From: Gluconobacter morbifer G707
GTDB taxonomy: Bacteria; Pseudomonadota; Alphaproteobacteria; Acetobacterales; Acetobacteraceae
Assembly (NCBI RefSeq): GCF_000234355.1
Contig: NZ_AGQV01000006.1
Span: forward strand, 93,747 to 157,746
Length of the DNA stretch: 64,000 bases
Direction: 5' to 3'
Positions 16,449-24,816 of this stretch are shown here, piece by piece. Under the pieces are notes generated by a model. That model searched no databases. It was not told where the DNA came from and worked only from the letters and a program-made list of their open reading frames with translations. Both the position numbers and the translations under genes were made by a program. Numbering within the stretch: the first letter of the stretch is position 1; each line of letters opens with the position of its first letter.

Positions 16449-17912
16449 ATGTCTGTTGCTGAAAATGCGTTGGGGGCTCTGGCTACAACCGATGCCCTGT
16501 TCTTTGAACGTCCTGAAACGTGGCTGACCCGGGATGATGCCGAAGCGCTGGTGGCGCGGGGGCTGGAAGGTGTCGATGACGGGGAGCTTTTTCTCGAATA
16601 CCGTGAGAATGAGGGCATAGCGCTTGATGACGGGACGATCCGTTCTGCCAGTTTCAGCACCTCGTCCGGGTTCGGGTTGCGGGCTGTTCTGGGAACGGAA
16701 ACCGCTTTCGCCCATGCCGATGAGATCAGCCAGGATGCGCTGGCCCGTGCCGTCACCACGGTCGGGGCGGTTCGTCAGGGGCGGAGCGCTACGATGGCGC
16801 CGGGCCCGCGCCCGACGAACCAGCGTCTCTATGGGGATTCCCGCCCTCTGGAAAAGACGGATTTTGCGGCCCGTGCGGCTGTTCTGACGGAAATCGACAC
16901 CTATGCCCGGGGCCTCGATACGCGTGTGGTGCAGGTCAGTGCCAGTGTAAGTTCGGAATGGCAGGCGGTTCAGATCATGCGTCGGGCGGATGCCGGAGGA
17001 CGGATGGCGGATCTTCGCCCGCTTGTGCGGCTGAACGTGTCGGTGATTGTTGAAAAGGATGGCCGGCGGGAGAGCGGAAGCTGCGGACAGGGCGGGCGGT
17101 TTGCGCTTGACCGGCTTCTGACGCCCGAGACCTGGCGTGGGGCTGTGGATGAGGCCCTGCGTCAGGCGCTCGTCAATCTGGAGGCGGGGCCTGCGCCGGC
17201 TGGTGAAATGGATGTGGTTCTGGGACCGGGGTGGCCTGGCATTCTGCTGCATGAAGCCGTGGGGCATGGGCTGGAAGGGGACTTCAACCGGAAGGGGACA
17301 TCCTCCTTCAGTGGAATGGTGGGCAAGCGCGTTGCCGCGCCGGGTGTGACGGTTATTGATGACGGGACGCTTCCCGAGCGGCGGGGTTCGCTGAGTATTG
17401 ATGATGAAGGGACGCCGACCGGACGGACCGTTCTGATCGAAGACGGTATTCTGACCGGCTATCTGCAGGACCGGCTCAATGCCCGGCTGATGGGGGTTGC
17501 GCCGACGGGGAATGGTCGTCGGGAGTCGTATGCCCATGCGCCCATGCCGCGTATGACCAATACCGTGATGCTGGAAGGCGATGCCACGACGGAAGAGATG
17601 ATCCGCTCCACGAAGCGGGGGCTTTATGCGGTCAATTTCGGTGGCGGGCAGGTTGATATCACGTCCGGCAAGTTCGTTTTTTCCGCATCGGAGGCTTATC
17701 TGATCGAAGACGGGAAAGTCACGCGTCCGGTAAAGGGGGCCACGCTGATTGGGAACGGGGCCGATGCCATGAACCAGATTTCCATGATCGGGTCTGATGT
17801 TGCTCTTGATCCAGGCATCGGGACCTGTGGAAAGGCCGGGCAGGGTGTTCCCGTCGGTGTTGGTCAGCCCACGCTGAAGCTGGCGGGTCTGACGGTAGGC
17901 GGGACGGGCTGA
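16449..17912 (+). CDS. tldD: Metalloprotease TldD
   Basis: TldD with TldE forms a zinc protease that degrades unfolded or leader peptides, such as microcin and CcdA substrates in E. coli. The 487-residue protein has the zinc motif HEAVGHGLEGDFNRKGTS, the following GSLSIDDEGTPTGRTVLIEDG, and MPRMTNTVMLEGD with FGGGQVDITSGKFVFSASEAYLIEDGK near the C-terminus. I chose the ATG at 16449 because GGAGA lies eight bases upstream and the start aligns with known TldD. An upstream ATG at 16383 is possible but overlaps the aminotransferase stop. No tldE partner is seen in the window. Confidence 0.94.
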   Translation: MSVAENALGALATTDALFFERPETWLTRDDAEALVARGLEGVDDGELFLEYRENEGIALDDGTIRSASFSTSSGFGLRAVLGTETAFAHADEISQDALARAVTTVGAVRQGRSATMAPGPRPTNQRLYGDSRPLEKTDFAARAAVLTEIDTYARGLDTRVVQVSASVSSEWQAVQIMRRADAGGRMADLRPLVRLNVSVIVEKDGRRESGSCGQGGRFALDRLLTPETWRGAVDEALRQALVNLEAGPAPAGEMDVVLGPGWPGILLHEAVGHGLEGDFNRKGTSSFSGMVGKRVAAPGVTVIDDGTLPERRGSLSIDDEGTPTGRTVLIEDGILTGYLQDRLNARLMGVAPTGNGRRESYAHAPMPRMTNTVMLEGDATTEEMIRSTKRGLYAVNFGGGQVDITSGKFVFSASEAYLIEDGKVTRPVKGATLIGNGADAMNQISMIGSDVALDPGIGTCGKAGQGVPVGVGQPTLKLAGLTVGGTG

Positions 17913-17967
17913 AGTCTGTTGTCCGGCCCTGTCAGAGGAAACACCTGTCTTACTGGAGGAGCGCGAC

Positions 17968-18180
17968 ATGGGGCATAATTATGCCAGACCCTTGACCCCT
18001 GAGGTTCGGTTTGAACGGCTCATGGGGCGTTTGCCCGCTGACTGGGCTATCCGCATCGAGCGTGAAGCCGGACAGAACTGGCGCGTCTGGATGCAGCCGC
18101 CGGGGCGGGAAGGGCAATGGAGCGCCGGGCATGATGTTCTGATCGACGCGATGGAAGACGTCTGGCGGGCGGTTCGTTAG
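17968..18180 (+). CDS. Small conserved-looking hypothetical protein
   Basis: The 70-residue protein is not recognised. It has no signal peptide, membrane segment or cysteine. It contains LTPEVRFERLMGRLPADWAIRIEREAG, NWRVWMQPPGREGQW and DVLIDAMEDVWRAVR. The high Trp content and the amphipathic C-terminal helix suggest a small folded cytoplasmic protein. The ATG at 17968 follows GGAGGAGCG, a very strong ribosome-binding site, which supports real translation. It comes 55 bases after tldD and may be cotranscribed with it. Confidence 0.65.
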   Translation: MGHNYARPLTPEVRFERLMGRLPADWAIRIEREAGQNWRVWMQPPGREGQWSAGHDVLIDAMEDVWRAVR

Positions 18181-18190
18181 CGCCGGGGCG

Positions 18191-18502
18191 TCAGAAATTG
18201 CCGCCGTTGTGAACGATCAGTGTGATGAAGATCCGGTTGACGACCGGATAGACCACGAACTGGATCAGCAGCAGCAGGATCATGGGGGAGAAGTCCACGC
18301 CGCCTGTATTGGGCAGGATGTTGCGGATCGGGCTCATGACCGGTTCGACAATGCGGGCCAGTGTGTTGAAAATGGAATAGAAAAACCGGTTCCGGATGTC
18401 GATGACGCCGAAGCCGAGGAGCATGGACAGGATACAGTAGGCCAGAAGCGCCCAGACAAAGGCCTGGATCAACATAAGGATGATGGAGTGCAGGGCGACC
18501 AT
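18191..18502 (-). CDS. yggT: YggT family membrane protein
   Basis: The 103-residue protein has two hydrophobic segments, about residues 5-32 and 72-97. The conserved YggT motif falls between them: NTLARIVEPVMSPIRNILPNTGGVDFSPM. The family is linked to osmotic tolerance and cell division (YlmG in Gram-positives and plastids). The exact role is unknown. The ATG at 18502 is preceded by GCGAGG on the minus strand. The frame extends upstream to 18619 but loses the family pattern. It converges with the small gene ending at 18180. Confidence 0.87.
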   Translation of the reverse strand: MVALHSIILMLIQAFVWALLAYCILSMLLGFGVIDIRNRFFYSIFNTLARIVEPVMSPIRNILPNTGGVDFSPMILLLLIQFVVYPVVNRIFITLIVHNGGNF

Positions 18503-18645
18503 TCTCGAAACCTCGCTGGATGTCACGAACGACCCATCTCTGCCGGGCCTACATGCTTGTATCCTGCCTGCATTGTGAAGGACAACTCCTGCGGCGAGAT
18601 GCCTTGACAGGGCAGGCAAAAGGGTTGAACTATCAGGCTCACTAT

Positions 18646-18721
18646 GGGGCTGTAGCTCAGATGGGAGAGCGCCTCGTTCGCAATGAGGAGGTCAGGGGTT
18701 CGATTCCCCTCAGCTCCACCA
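18646..18721 (+). tRNA. tRNA-Ala (anticodon CGC)
   Basis: A full cloverleaf is visible. The acceptor stem GGGGCTG pairs with CAGCTCC (one G-U pair), the D arm is GCTC...GAGC, and the anticodon stem CCTCG/TGAGG has the loop TTCGCAA. The T arm is AGGGG-TTCGATT-CCCCT, and CCA is encoded at 18719-18721. The anticodon CGC reads GCG alanine codons. Confidence 0.95.
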
Positions 18722-18985
18722 TGGTGTCTGTTTTTTCTTGAAATTGCTGATTCGTGATCCGGGTTGAAAACTGTATTTCATGCTGAAATCCGGAGCGGAG
18801 TGCTCTGACTGTTTCGGTTGGTTTTCCGTCGTATTGTCTTGAGAATTGCCGAGTGGCGCAGGTTTTAAAGTAGATCCCTCTGGCGGTTATCTGTGCTGTG
18901 CAGAGCTGGAAAGGGTGTTTTTCCCCGGGGTCAGGCTGGAATCCAATGCGAGGCGAGGCACGCGAGTGGTTTGTGTTCTGAAAAA

Positions 18986-19324
18986 ATGATTGATGTGCGG
19001 GTAGTTGTCTTCCTGCTGGCAGGCGTGTCTGCTTTGACAGGGTGTTCGCGGCCGGCCGGTCCGCCAGTTGCGAATTCACATGATGCTCTTCTGCGGCCGG
19101 TGGTTCCTGACCGGAGTGCGGACAATCCGGATGATGGAACGGTTTCGGACAGGAAAGTTCACGGATCGATAACCGTCGGTAGCGGCTTTGGTTCGGGTCG
19201 GAATTATGGGGAGGGGCTTCCTGGTGCTTCTTTGCCTGGACAGGGTCTGACAGGTTCTGAAAGGGCCGGCATGGGGCCAGGAACAGGTAGCGATAGTATA
19301 AACGGCGCTATGGATGGTTTCTGA
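18986..19324 (+). CDS. Glycine-rich putative lipoprotein
   Basis: The 112-residue protein starts with VRVVVFLLAGVSALTGCSRPAG, a lipoprotein signal whose LTGC lipobox places the lipidated Cys near residue 20. The mature part is rich in Gly, Ser and Asp, with SITVGSGFGSGRNYGEGLPGASLPG and GMGPGTGSDSING. It looks disordered. No domain is recognised. I chose the ATG at 18986 because it gives a proper signal peptide. The longer frame from 18893 would bury it. It converges with the DUF3047-like gene, with a hairpin between them. Confidence 0.6.
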   Translation: MIDVRVVVFLLAGVSALTGCSRPAGPPVANSHDALLRPVVPDRSADNPDDGTVSDRKVHGSITVGSGFGSGRNYGEGLPGASLPGQGLTGSERAGMGPGTGSDSINGAMDGF

Positions 19325-19364
19325 CAGGCTTAGAGACCGACATGGAAGGTCTTCGTAGAGAGAG

Positions 19365-19406
19365 TGACGTCTCAGGTTGAGTATTGGGAACCAGCCTGAG
19401 ACGTCA
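19365..19406. terminator. 12-base perfect inverted repeat between convergent genes
   Basis: TGACGTCTCAGG (19365-19376) is exactly matched by CCTGAGACGTCA (19395-19406) around an 18-base loop. It lies in the 113-base gap between two converging genes and could stop or stabilise both transcripts. There is no T run. A second small palindromic stretch with GTCTTC/GAAGAC and ACACCGGTGT follows at about 19412-19434. Confidence 0.5.
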
Positions 19407-19437
19407 TGCTGTCTTCAGAAGACACCGGTGTCTGTTG

Positions 19438-20502
19438 TCAGTCAGAGCAGATCAGTGAAGAACCGGGCTGAACGGGAGGTGTTGTTCCGTTTTCTTTTTC
19501 AATCTGGATGTTACGGAACCTGGCGCGTCCTTCAATGCGCTGGAAGAACGAGCTGGCGATCAGCCAGATGCTGACGATGCGTTCCGGGTTGGGGCCGGGA
19601 ATGGCGCGGTTGTAATCGAACAGCAGACGACGCTTTTCGTCGTGCCATGTTCCGAGGTCGTTGGTTCCGGAGCGGACGACCCAGTGCGTTTCCCGCTGGC
19701 ACCACCATGGGAGGGGGCAGTTGAAATGATGTCCGGCCGGGAGGTCCTTGCTCCACATGTATGTCAGATCGCGGCCATTATCGAATTCGAATGCGATGCT
19801 GATGTAATCATGCGTGACGGACAGATCTTCCGGAAGGTTGGAGGGAAGCTGCTCCACCATCCATGACCATGAGACGAGTGTTTCCCGGTCGAGAGGGACG
19901 TCAACCGCGGTCTTGATGATGCAGCAGTCTCCCTCGGAGGTGCAGACATCAATATCGTTGCTGGAGCCGGAGAAGATGTTCGTGGCTCCGAAAGAAGACA
20001 TGTACTCCCAGTGTTCGGGTAGGGAGGGTTTTGTGACCTCTTTCTCGCTGGCGCAGACGTTGACGCCAATTCCGCCGGGGTGATGCCTGCGGGGATCAGG
20101 CATGAAGTTGCCTGTCTTGTCTGTCCATCTCGGGGTCAGCTGGGCGAGGACTTCGACCGGGCCGGACGCCCAGGCCTCGAACACGGTCTCGGTGTCAAAG
20201 ACGACCTTGCGGACAGGCGCCTTGTCTCCGATCCTGACCCACAGTCCCGATTTGGGCTGCAGGAAAAGGCTGAGGGCCTTGTTGATCAGAAGGGCGCCCG
20301 AGGCGCGGACAGCGAAGCGTTTTCCTTCCTCGGCGGTGTAGCCGGTTTTCGTCCAGGAAATCTCGTTACCGTTCAGAACGACATCTGACGGGCCGATGGG
20401 AGAGATTTCCTTGAGATTGTGCGAGCGGTTGCGGAGTTGCTGTCCGATAAAGCGCGCGTAAGTGATCCCCTTGTTCCAGTTGGATCGCTCGACGTCCTCC
20501 AT
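19438..20502 (-). CDS. DUF3047-like protein of unknown function
   Basis: The 354-residue protein has no signal peptide. Its second half, roughly residues 160-340, follows the DUF3047 pattern: an IFSGSSNDIDV strand, LVSWSWMVEQLPSNLPEDLSVTHDYISIAFEF, YMWSKDLPAG, HWVVRSGTNDLGTWHDEKRRLLFDYNRAI, and GPNPERIVSIWLIASSFFQRIEGRARFRNIQIE. This looks like a jelly-roll beta-sandwich. The first half (about 1-155) is not recognised but is also beta-rich. It is a single gene between a hairpin and a 422-base AT-rich region. The ATG at 20502 has GGAAAGGA upstream. Function unknown. Confidence 0.62.
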   Translation of the reverse strand: MEDVERSNWNKGITYARFIGQQLRNRSHNLKEISPIGPSDVVLNGNEISWTKTGYTAEEGKRFAVRASGALLINKALSLFLQPKSGLWVRIGDKAPVRKVVFDTETVFEAWASGPVEVLAQLTPRWTDKTGNFMPDPRRHHPGGIGVNVCASEKEVTKPSLPEHWEYMSSFGATNIFSGSSNDIDVCTSEGDCCIIKTAVDVPLDRETLVSWSWMVEQLPSNLPEDLSVTHDYISIAFEFDNGRDLTYMWSKDLPAGHHFNCPLPWWCQRETHWVVRSGTNDLGTWHDEKRRLLFDYNRAIPGPNPERIVSIWLIASSFFQRIEGRARFRNIQIEKENGTTPPVQPGSSLICSD

Positions 20503-20924
20503 GATTATCCTTTCCGGTGTTCCTGTATTGATTTGCGGACATTATGCCGGGACGGGACAATTTTCATGACATCTTTTGAAACAAAATATCGTGAGGTTTA
20601 TCTGTCTTTCGCTCAGACCGTTCTGTTATGAATGACGGAGACATCGTTTCGATTTTGTTCTTGAGAAGCGAAGTCTAAAAAGACGTCATTTTCAGAATTT
20701 TGTTGGAAACACTCTTTTTTCTTTTTCGATACTTTCGGTAACTTTCTCGGAACTCAGGGAATATGCAAATGACGCTGAAGGAAGACTGGAAAAATACGCA
20801 GCATCTTGCCCAGTCTCTTGGGCAGGTCGTCCGTGCCATGACACTGTCAGCCTGGATGAAAGTCCGGGAATCCGGGAAGAGCGCACACGACGGGAAATAG
20901 TCGTTCCCGCAGGAAGGGGGCCTG
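20503..20924. other. AT-rich intergenic region, 422 bases
   Basis: This stretch is clearly more AT-rich than its surroundings, with runs such as CTTTTTTCTTTTTCGA. It lies upstream of the minus-strand DUF3047-like gene and downstream of the minus-strand ArnT-like gene. It holds one possible 45-codon gene (20763-20900) but nothing else that I recognise. A low-GC stretch of this kind can mark a promoter region or recently acquired DNA. Confidence 0.45.
20763..20900 (+). CDS. Possible 45-residue small protein
   Basis: An ATG preceded by CTCAGGGAAT opens a 45-codon frame ending TAG. The product would be a basic, amphipathic peptide with TLKEDWKNTQHLAQSLGQVV and MTLSAWMKVRESG. It has no family match by eye. 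It may be a chance frame; the Shine-Dalgarno-like AGGGA and the plausible residue makeup are the only support. Confidence 0.25.
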   Translation: MQMTLKEDWKNTQHLAQSLGQVVRAMTLSAWMKVRESGKSAHDGK

Positions 20925-22577
20925 TCAGCGCGGGGCGAAAAGCCCAAGATCAAGCTTGTGCCCATTGGAATAGTTCAGGCCCTTGATCCGTCCGTATTCC
21001 ACTGTTTCGAGGTCATTGGCTTTCAGGGCCTGCATGAACGTGGGTTCGTCTTTGCGATCCACGAGTGCCAGACTGCAACGGGGGTGGTCGTGCAGATAAC
21101 GGGCGGCTTCGACGGGGCCGATCAGCTGTGTCTGCTGACCAACCAGGAAGACCAGACTGGGCTCTGAATAGGATGTCGAGACCAAGACACTGTTTTCGCA
21201 GGGACGGACTTCATCAAAAAGAGCGGCAATGCGCGGGGCCAAGCGGATGGTGTGCAGGTCAGGGATGACAGCCAGGAAAAGGCCGGCCTGTGACAGGACG
21301 GCGGCCCCCATGGCACAGAATGCGGCCTGCTGGCGGTAGCGGCGCAGGAGGAGAATGATGGCGGCCAGCATGAGGGGAAGTGACCCTCCGAACGCCATCA
21401 GTTCCCGTACCGAAAGCAGATGCTCCATCCTGTACAGCAGGACGGTCCCGGCCACGCAGAATGCCAGCCCGATTACACTCCACAGGACGCCGTAAAATCC
21501 GATCAGGCCTTTGACCCAGGGCCGGGTGGCCACGGCAGGCCATGCCATGAGACCGGCGGCGGCTAGGATCGCGATGGGGGGATAGGTTGGCAGGACGTAA
21601 TGGGGGAGTTTGGTCGCGATCAGTTCAAAAACCAGCCAGTGCGGAATGATCCAGCACAGGAGGAAGCGGACCTGGGGTAATTTGCGCTTGGCCCAGATTG
21701 CCGGGATGGCCATGACGGCAAACAGGGAGCCCGGCCAGAAGGCCAGACCGAAGACAAGCAGGTGAAAGCCGGGCGGAAGGCCGTGTGCTTCCTGACCGTG
21801 AGCAACCTTGCCGAGAAAATTGCGTCCCACGGCCCGGGCGAAGAAGTCACCTCCGCTGATGACATCAATGGCGACACACCACGGGACGACGACGGCCAGC
21901 ATTACGAGCCAGCCCCATGAGGGGCGCAGGCGGCTCCACCAGGTGCGGTCACGTGTGGTGAGCCAGAGGGCGAGCGGGGTTCCGAAACCGGGAATGAGGG
22001 TGACCGGTCCCTTGAGCATGAGGCCGACCCCAAGGGCCAGCCAGTACCCCAGGGCGACGGGCAGCGGGGTTGGATGTCCTTTCTGTTCGTCCGTATAGGC
22101 GCGCAGAAGCATGGCCTCGATGCAGAGGATATCCAGCAGGAGAACGGTGTCGATCGTGGCCATATGGCTTTCGGCCACGAACAGTGTGGAGACCATCAGC
22201 AGGCCGGCGGCCATCAGTCCGGTTGCACCGTTGAAAAGCAGTGCGCCCATCCATGCCGTCAGGGGAATGATGAGGGCGGCGGCCAGCAGGCTCGGGATGC
22301 GGTAGGGCCAGGTCTTGCGCAGGACGCCCGGGCCCAGAAGTTTTTCCATGGTGGCCGTGGAGGCGGCTTCCAGCCAGTATATGCCTGCCGGCTGAAGATA
22401 CCGGGGTTTGTCCTGAAAACGCACATCGATGAAATTGCCGGAGGTCAGCATCTGTTCGGATGCTTCCATGTACCGGGGTTCGTCGCGATCCAGCGGAGGA
22501 AGGGACATGCGTCCGGGGAGGGCCAGAATGAACGTTACAAGCCCGAGCAGGACATAATGCCGGAGGGTCAGTTTCAT
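20925..22577 (-). CDS. ArnT/PMT-family lipid-linked glycosyltransferase
   Basis: The 550-residue integral membrane protein has about twelve hydrophobic segments. Its first periplasmic loop holds PLDRDEPRYMEASEQML and RFQDKPRYLQPAGIYWLEA, matching the acidic catalytic motif of the GT-C fold ArnT and protein-mannosyltransferase families. These enzymes move a sugar from an undecaprenyl-phosphate carrier onto lipid A or other envelope acceptors. The sugar and acceptor cannot be told. The GT2 gene directly upstream (77-base gap) is of the type that makes the polyprenyl-phosphate sugar donor, so the pair likely works as donor-maker and transferase. Confidence 0.85.
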   Translation of the reverse strand: MKLTLRHYVLLGLVTFILALPGRMSLPPLDRDEPRYMEASEQMLTSGNFIDVRFQDKPRYLQPAGIYWLEAASTATMEKLLGPGVLRKTWPYRIPSLLAAALIIPLTAWMGALLFNGATGLMAAGLLMVSTLFVAESHMATIDTVLLLDILCIEAMLLRAYTDEQKGHPTPLPVALGYWLALGVGLMLKGPVTLIPGFGTPLALWLTTRDRTWWSRLRPSWGWLVMLAVVVPWCVAIDVISGGDFFARAVGRNFLGKVAHGQEAHGLPPGFHLLVFGLAFWPGSLFAVMAIPAIWAKRKLPQVRFLLCWIIPHWLVFELIATKLPHYVLPTYPPIAILAAAGLMAWPAVATRPWVKGLIGFYGVLWSVIGLAFCVAGTVLLYRMEHLLSVRELMAFGGSLPLMLAAIILLLRRYRQQAAFCAMGAAVLSQAGLFLAVIPDLHTIRLAPRIAALFDEVRPCENSVLVSTSYSEPSLVFLVGQQTQLIGPVEAARYLHDHPRCSLALVDRKDEPTFMQALKANDLETVEYGRIKGLNYSNGHKLDLGLFAPR

Positions 22578-22653
22578 GAAAGGCGCTCCGTTCCGGTCCG
22601 TCAGAACATGCTGGCCCGGGAATGGCCTGATGACCAGCCCGGCCGGATGTGGA

Positions 22654-23424
22654 TCAGTGTTCGATCAGACGATCGGGAAGATGTGTCCGGTTCTGAAGCC
22701 ACATCACACCGAGCAGATCGCGGATGCCCACGAGAGCCCGATTGAAATTGGTATATTTGGAGACCCCGTACAGGCGGGCGCGATGCTGCACCTCGATGCA
22801 GATGAGGGGCGCGCCATAATGACCTAGCAGCGCGGGAAGAAAGCGGTGGACGCCTTCGAATTGCGGAATGCGGAGGAAAAGCGCCCGGGAAAACAGTTTC
22901 AGGGGTGCGCCCGTATCGGGGCAGCCGTCATTGAGCAGGCGGCGGCGCAGGCCGTTGGCCAGGCGTGTTGCAACACGGCGGGAGAGGCGGTCATTCCGCT
23001 TGCGCCGGACGCCGACGACGAGCGGGGGCGCGCCGTTGGATGTCCGGGCCCGCTCCAGCATCTCGACGATGGCCTGCGGGTCATCCTGTCCGTCACCATC
23101 AATGGTGGCGATCCATGAGCCTTTTGCAGCGGTAACGCCTGTGCGCAGGGCGGCGGATTTACCCAGCCGTGTGGGGTGGCTGATGATGCGGAGGGTGGGG
23201 ATCAGGGTCCGGCGTGCTTCCAGCAGCTGCTGGACGGTTGTGTCGGTGCTGCCATCGTCGATGGCGAGGACTTCTGTTCCCGGAGAAAGGCGTGAGAGGG
23301 TTTCAGCCAGTTCCCGGCAGACGGGAAGGATGTTTTCCCCTTCATTGAGAACCGCCATGACGATGGACAGGGACGTGTTTTCTTCTCCGTCCTGTCCATG
23401 TTCGCGCAGGGAGGCAGATGCCAT
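22654..23424 (-). CDS. GT2 glycosyltransferase, polyprenyl-phosphate sugar synthase type
   Basis: The 256-residue protein is a soluble or peripheral GT-A enzyme of the dolichol-phosphate mannosyltransferase type. It has LSIVMAVLNEGENILPVCREL, VLAIDDGSTDTT, the acceptor loop ISHPTRLGKSAALRTGVTAAKG and the DXD-like IDGDGQDDPQAIVEML. The C-terminal part carries the basic RRLLNDGCPDTGAPLKLF and RARLYGVSKYTNF segments typical of this group. It lacks C-terminal membrane helices. It starts three bases after the atpF stop, so it is translationally tied to the F0 ATP synthase genes, and it is followed by an ArnT-like gene that would use its product. Confidence 0.85.
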   Translation of the reverse strand: MASASLREHGQDGEENTSLSIVMAVLNEGENILPVCRELAETLSRLSPGTEVLAIDDGSTDTTVQQLLEARRTLIPTLRIISHPTRLGKSAALRTGVTAAKGSWIATIDGDGQDDPQAIVEMLERARTSNGAPPLVVGVRRKRNDRLSRRVATRLANGLRRRLLNDGCPDTGAPLKLFSRALFLRIPQFEGVHRFLPALLGHYGAPLICIEVQHRARLYGVSKYTNFNRALVGIRDLLGVMWLQNRTHLPDRLIEH

Positions 23425-23427
23425 GGA

Positions 23428-23928
23428 TCAGGCCGCTGAACGGCGCAGGGCGTCCGGCAGGCTTGCGATGCTCTTTTCCACCAGGCTGGAGGCGACTTCC
23501 GGCTTTTCGGACAGCTGGCTGGCAACGACTTCACGCGTGGCGGACACGGCGATCTGCAGGGCGCATTCCTGAATTTCACGGATGGCGGCGCGCTGGGCCG
23601 CATCAATGCGGTCACGGGCCATCTTTTCATAACGGGCGGCCGCTTCTTCCGATTCCCTGCGGGCGCGTTCGGCTAGGGCGGCGGCCTCGGCTTCGGAATT
23701 GGCGATCATGGCCTGCGTCTCCGCCAGCGTCTTTTCACGCTCGCGGGTGGCGTCTTCCAGCATCTGCTCGGCTTCCCGGCGTAGACGGGCGGCCTCGTCC
23801 AGATCGCGACGCACGTCATCGGCGCGGGCATCCAGGTAGCCTGTCAGGGCCGGCCAGATCTTCCGCCCGAAAATGACGAAAAATAGGATGAAGGCGAGAG
23901 CAGTCCAGAAACGGGGCTCGTGGAACAT
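23428..23928 (-). CDS. atpF: F0F1 ATP synthase subunit b
   Basis: The 166-residue protein has an N-terminal membrane helix (FWTALAFILFFVIFGRKIWPAL). A long charged amphipathic helix runs from about residue 35 to 125, the peripheral stalk that ties F1 to subunit a. It is the second of two b-type genes, so this organism builds a b/b' heterodimer, as in photosynthetic and many other alphaproteobacteria. Eleven bases separate it from the preceding b' gene. Confidence 0.92.
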   Translation of the reverse strand: MFHEPRFWTALAFILFFVIFGRKIWPALTGYLDARADDVRRDLDEAARLRREAEQMLEDATREREKTLAETQAMIANSEAEAAALAERARRESEEAAARYEKMARDRIDAAQRAAIREIQECALQIAVSATREVVASQLSEKPEVASSLVEKSIASLPDALRRSAA

Positions 23929-23939
23929 CGTCGTCTCCT

Positions 23940-24503
23940 TCAGGCGCTGGCGCGTTCGACGGCGCTGGCGACAGTCTGTTCATCCTGCTGCGTCCCGAGC
24001 AGACGCGTCACCAGAGCCTGTGCGGTGCCGGTGGCGATCTGGGGCACGCTGGACAGGGCCTGTTCGCGGGACTGCGCGATCTGGTTCTCGGCGCTGGCGA
24101 TCTCGGATTCGAGGCGCTTGGCCGTTGCTGCTGCGTGGGCTTCCGCGTTTGTCCGGGCTTCGTTCTGAATACGCTCGATGTTGGCGCGGGCCTGTGCGGC
24201 GGCTTCATGACGGGCCCGGACCAGATCGGCCGTGGCCTTGTCGGCTTCGGCTTTTGCGCGGCGGGCAATATCGAGGTCATTCTGGATGCGGGTCCGGCGA
24301 TCGGACAGCACCCGTTCGATCCGCGGCAGGGCGGAGCGGCTGACAACCAGGTAGAAGCCGGCAAAGATGACGGCTCCCCAGACGACCTGTCCGATCAGCA
24401 GCGGATCGTGGACGTTCAGCTGTGGCATGCCCGCAGCCAGCGCTTGGACCGGCACGGCCGCCAGCGGAGCGGCGAACAGGAAAAGGCGTGGCGTGCGGTG
24501 CAT
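23940..24503 (-). CDS. atpF': F0F1 ATP synthase subunit b'
   Basis: The 187-residue protein starts with a signal-like hydrophobic stretch ending ALAAGMPQLNV, followed by a membrane helix (LLIGQVVWGAVIFAGFYLVV) and a long Ala/Glu/Arg-rich coiled coil. The LPRIERVLSDRRTRIQNDLDIARRAK segment is typical of the b' stalk subunit. The extra N-terminal hydrophobic leader is common in b' proteins. It sits between atpE and atpF. Confidence 0.9.
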   Translation of the reverse strand: MHRTPRLFLFAAPLAAVPVQALAAGMPQLNVHDPLLIGQVVWGAVIFAGFYLVVSRSALPRIERVLSDRRTRIQNDLDIARRAKAEADKATADLVRARHEAAAQARANIERIQNEARTNAEAHAAATAKRLESEIASAENQIAQSREQALSSVPQIATGTAQALVTRLLGTQQDEQTVASAVERASA

Positions 24504-24511
24504 GTCCGGCC

Positions 24512-24769
24512 TCAGGCGAACAGGATCAGGAAGGCGATCAGCAGGGCGAACAGGGCCACGGCTTCCGTCAGGGCGAAGCCAAGGATGCCGATTCCGAAGA
24601 CATGCGGACGGGAGGCCGGGTTGCGGGCGACGGAGCTGACGAGCGTGGAGAAGATGTTGCCGAGGCCCATGCCGACGCCGGCGAGAGCGAACATGGCGAT
24701 ACCGGCGCCGAGGTCGCGGGCGGCCTGGGCGATACCGATGCTGAATTCGTGAGCGGCTTGAACGTCCAT
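24512..24769 (-). CDS. atpE: F0F1 ATP synthase subunit c
   Basis: The 85-residue proteolipid is a two-helix hairpin. The first helix holds the glycine-packing run [20 protein letters not shown]. The polar loop is ARNPASRP, and the second helix holds the proton site [14 protein letters not shown] with Glu69 as the essential carboxylate. The ion-site neighbours look proton-specific. Multiple copies form the rotating c-ring. It lies between atpB and the b' gene. Confidence 0.95.
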   Translation of the reverse strand: MDVQAAHEFSIGIAQAARDLGAGIAMFALAGVGMGLGNIFSTLVSSVARNPASRPHVFGIGILGFALTEAVALFALLIAFLILFA

Positions 24770-24816
24770 TTGGTCAGTTTCCTTTAGGATCTATACAGGG
24801 AGTGGCGGGGTCGTGC

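Noticed and set aside
16419..17969. A 516-codon open frame antisense to tldD
   Set aside because: Same codon-shadow effect; the sense product has the TldD zinc motif and C-terminal blocks.
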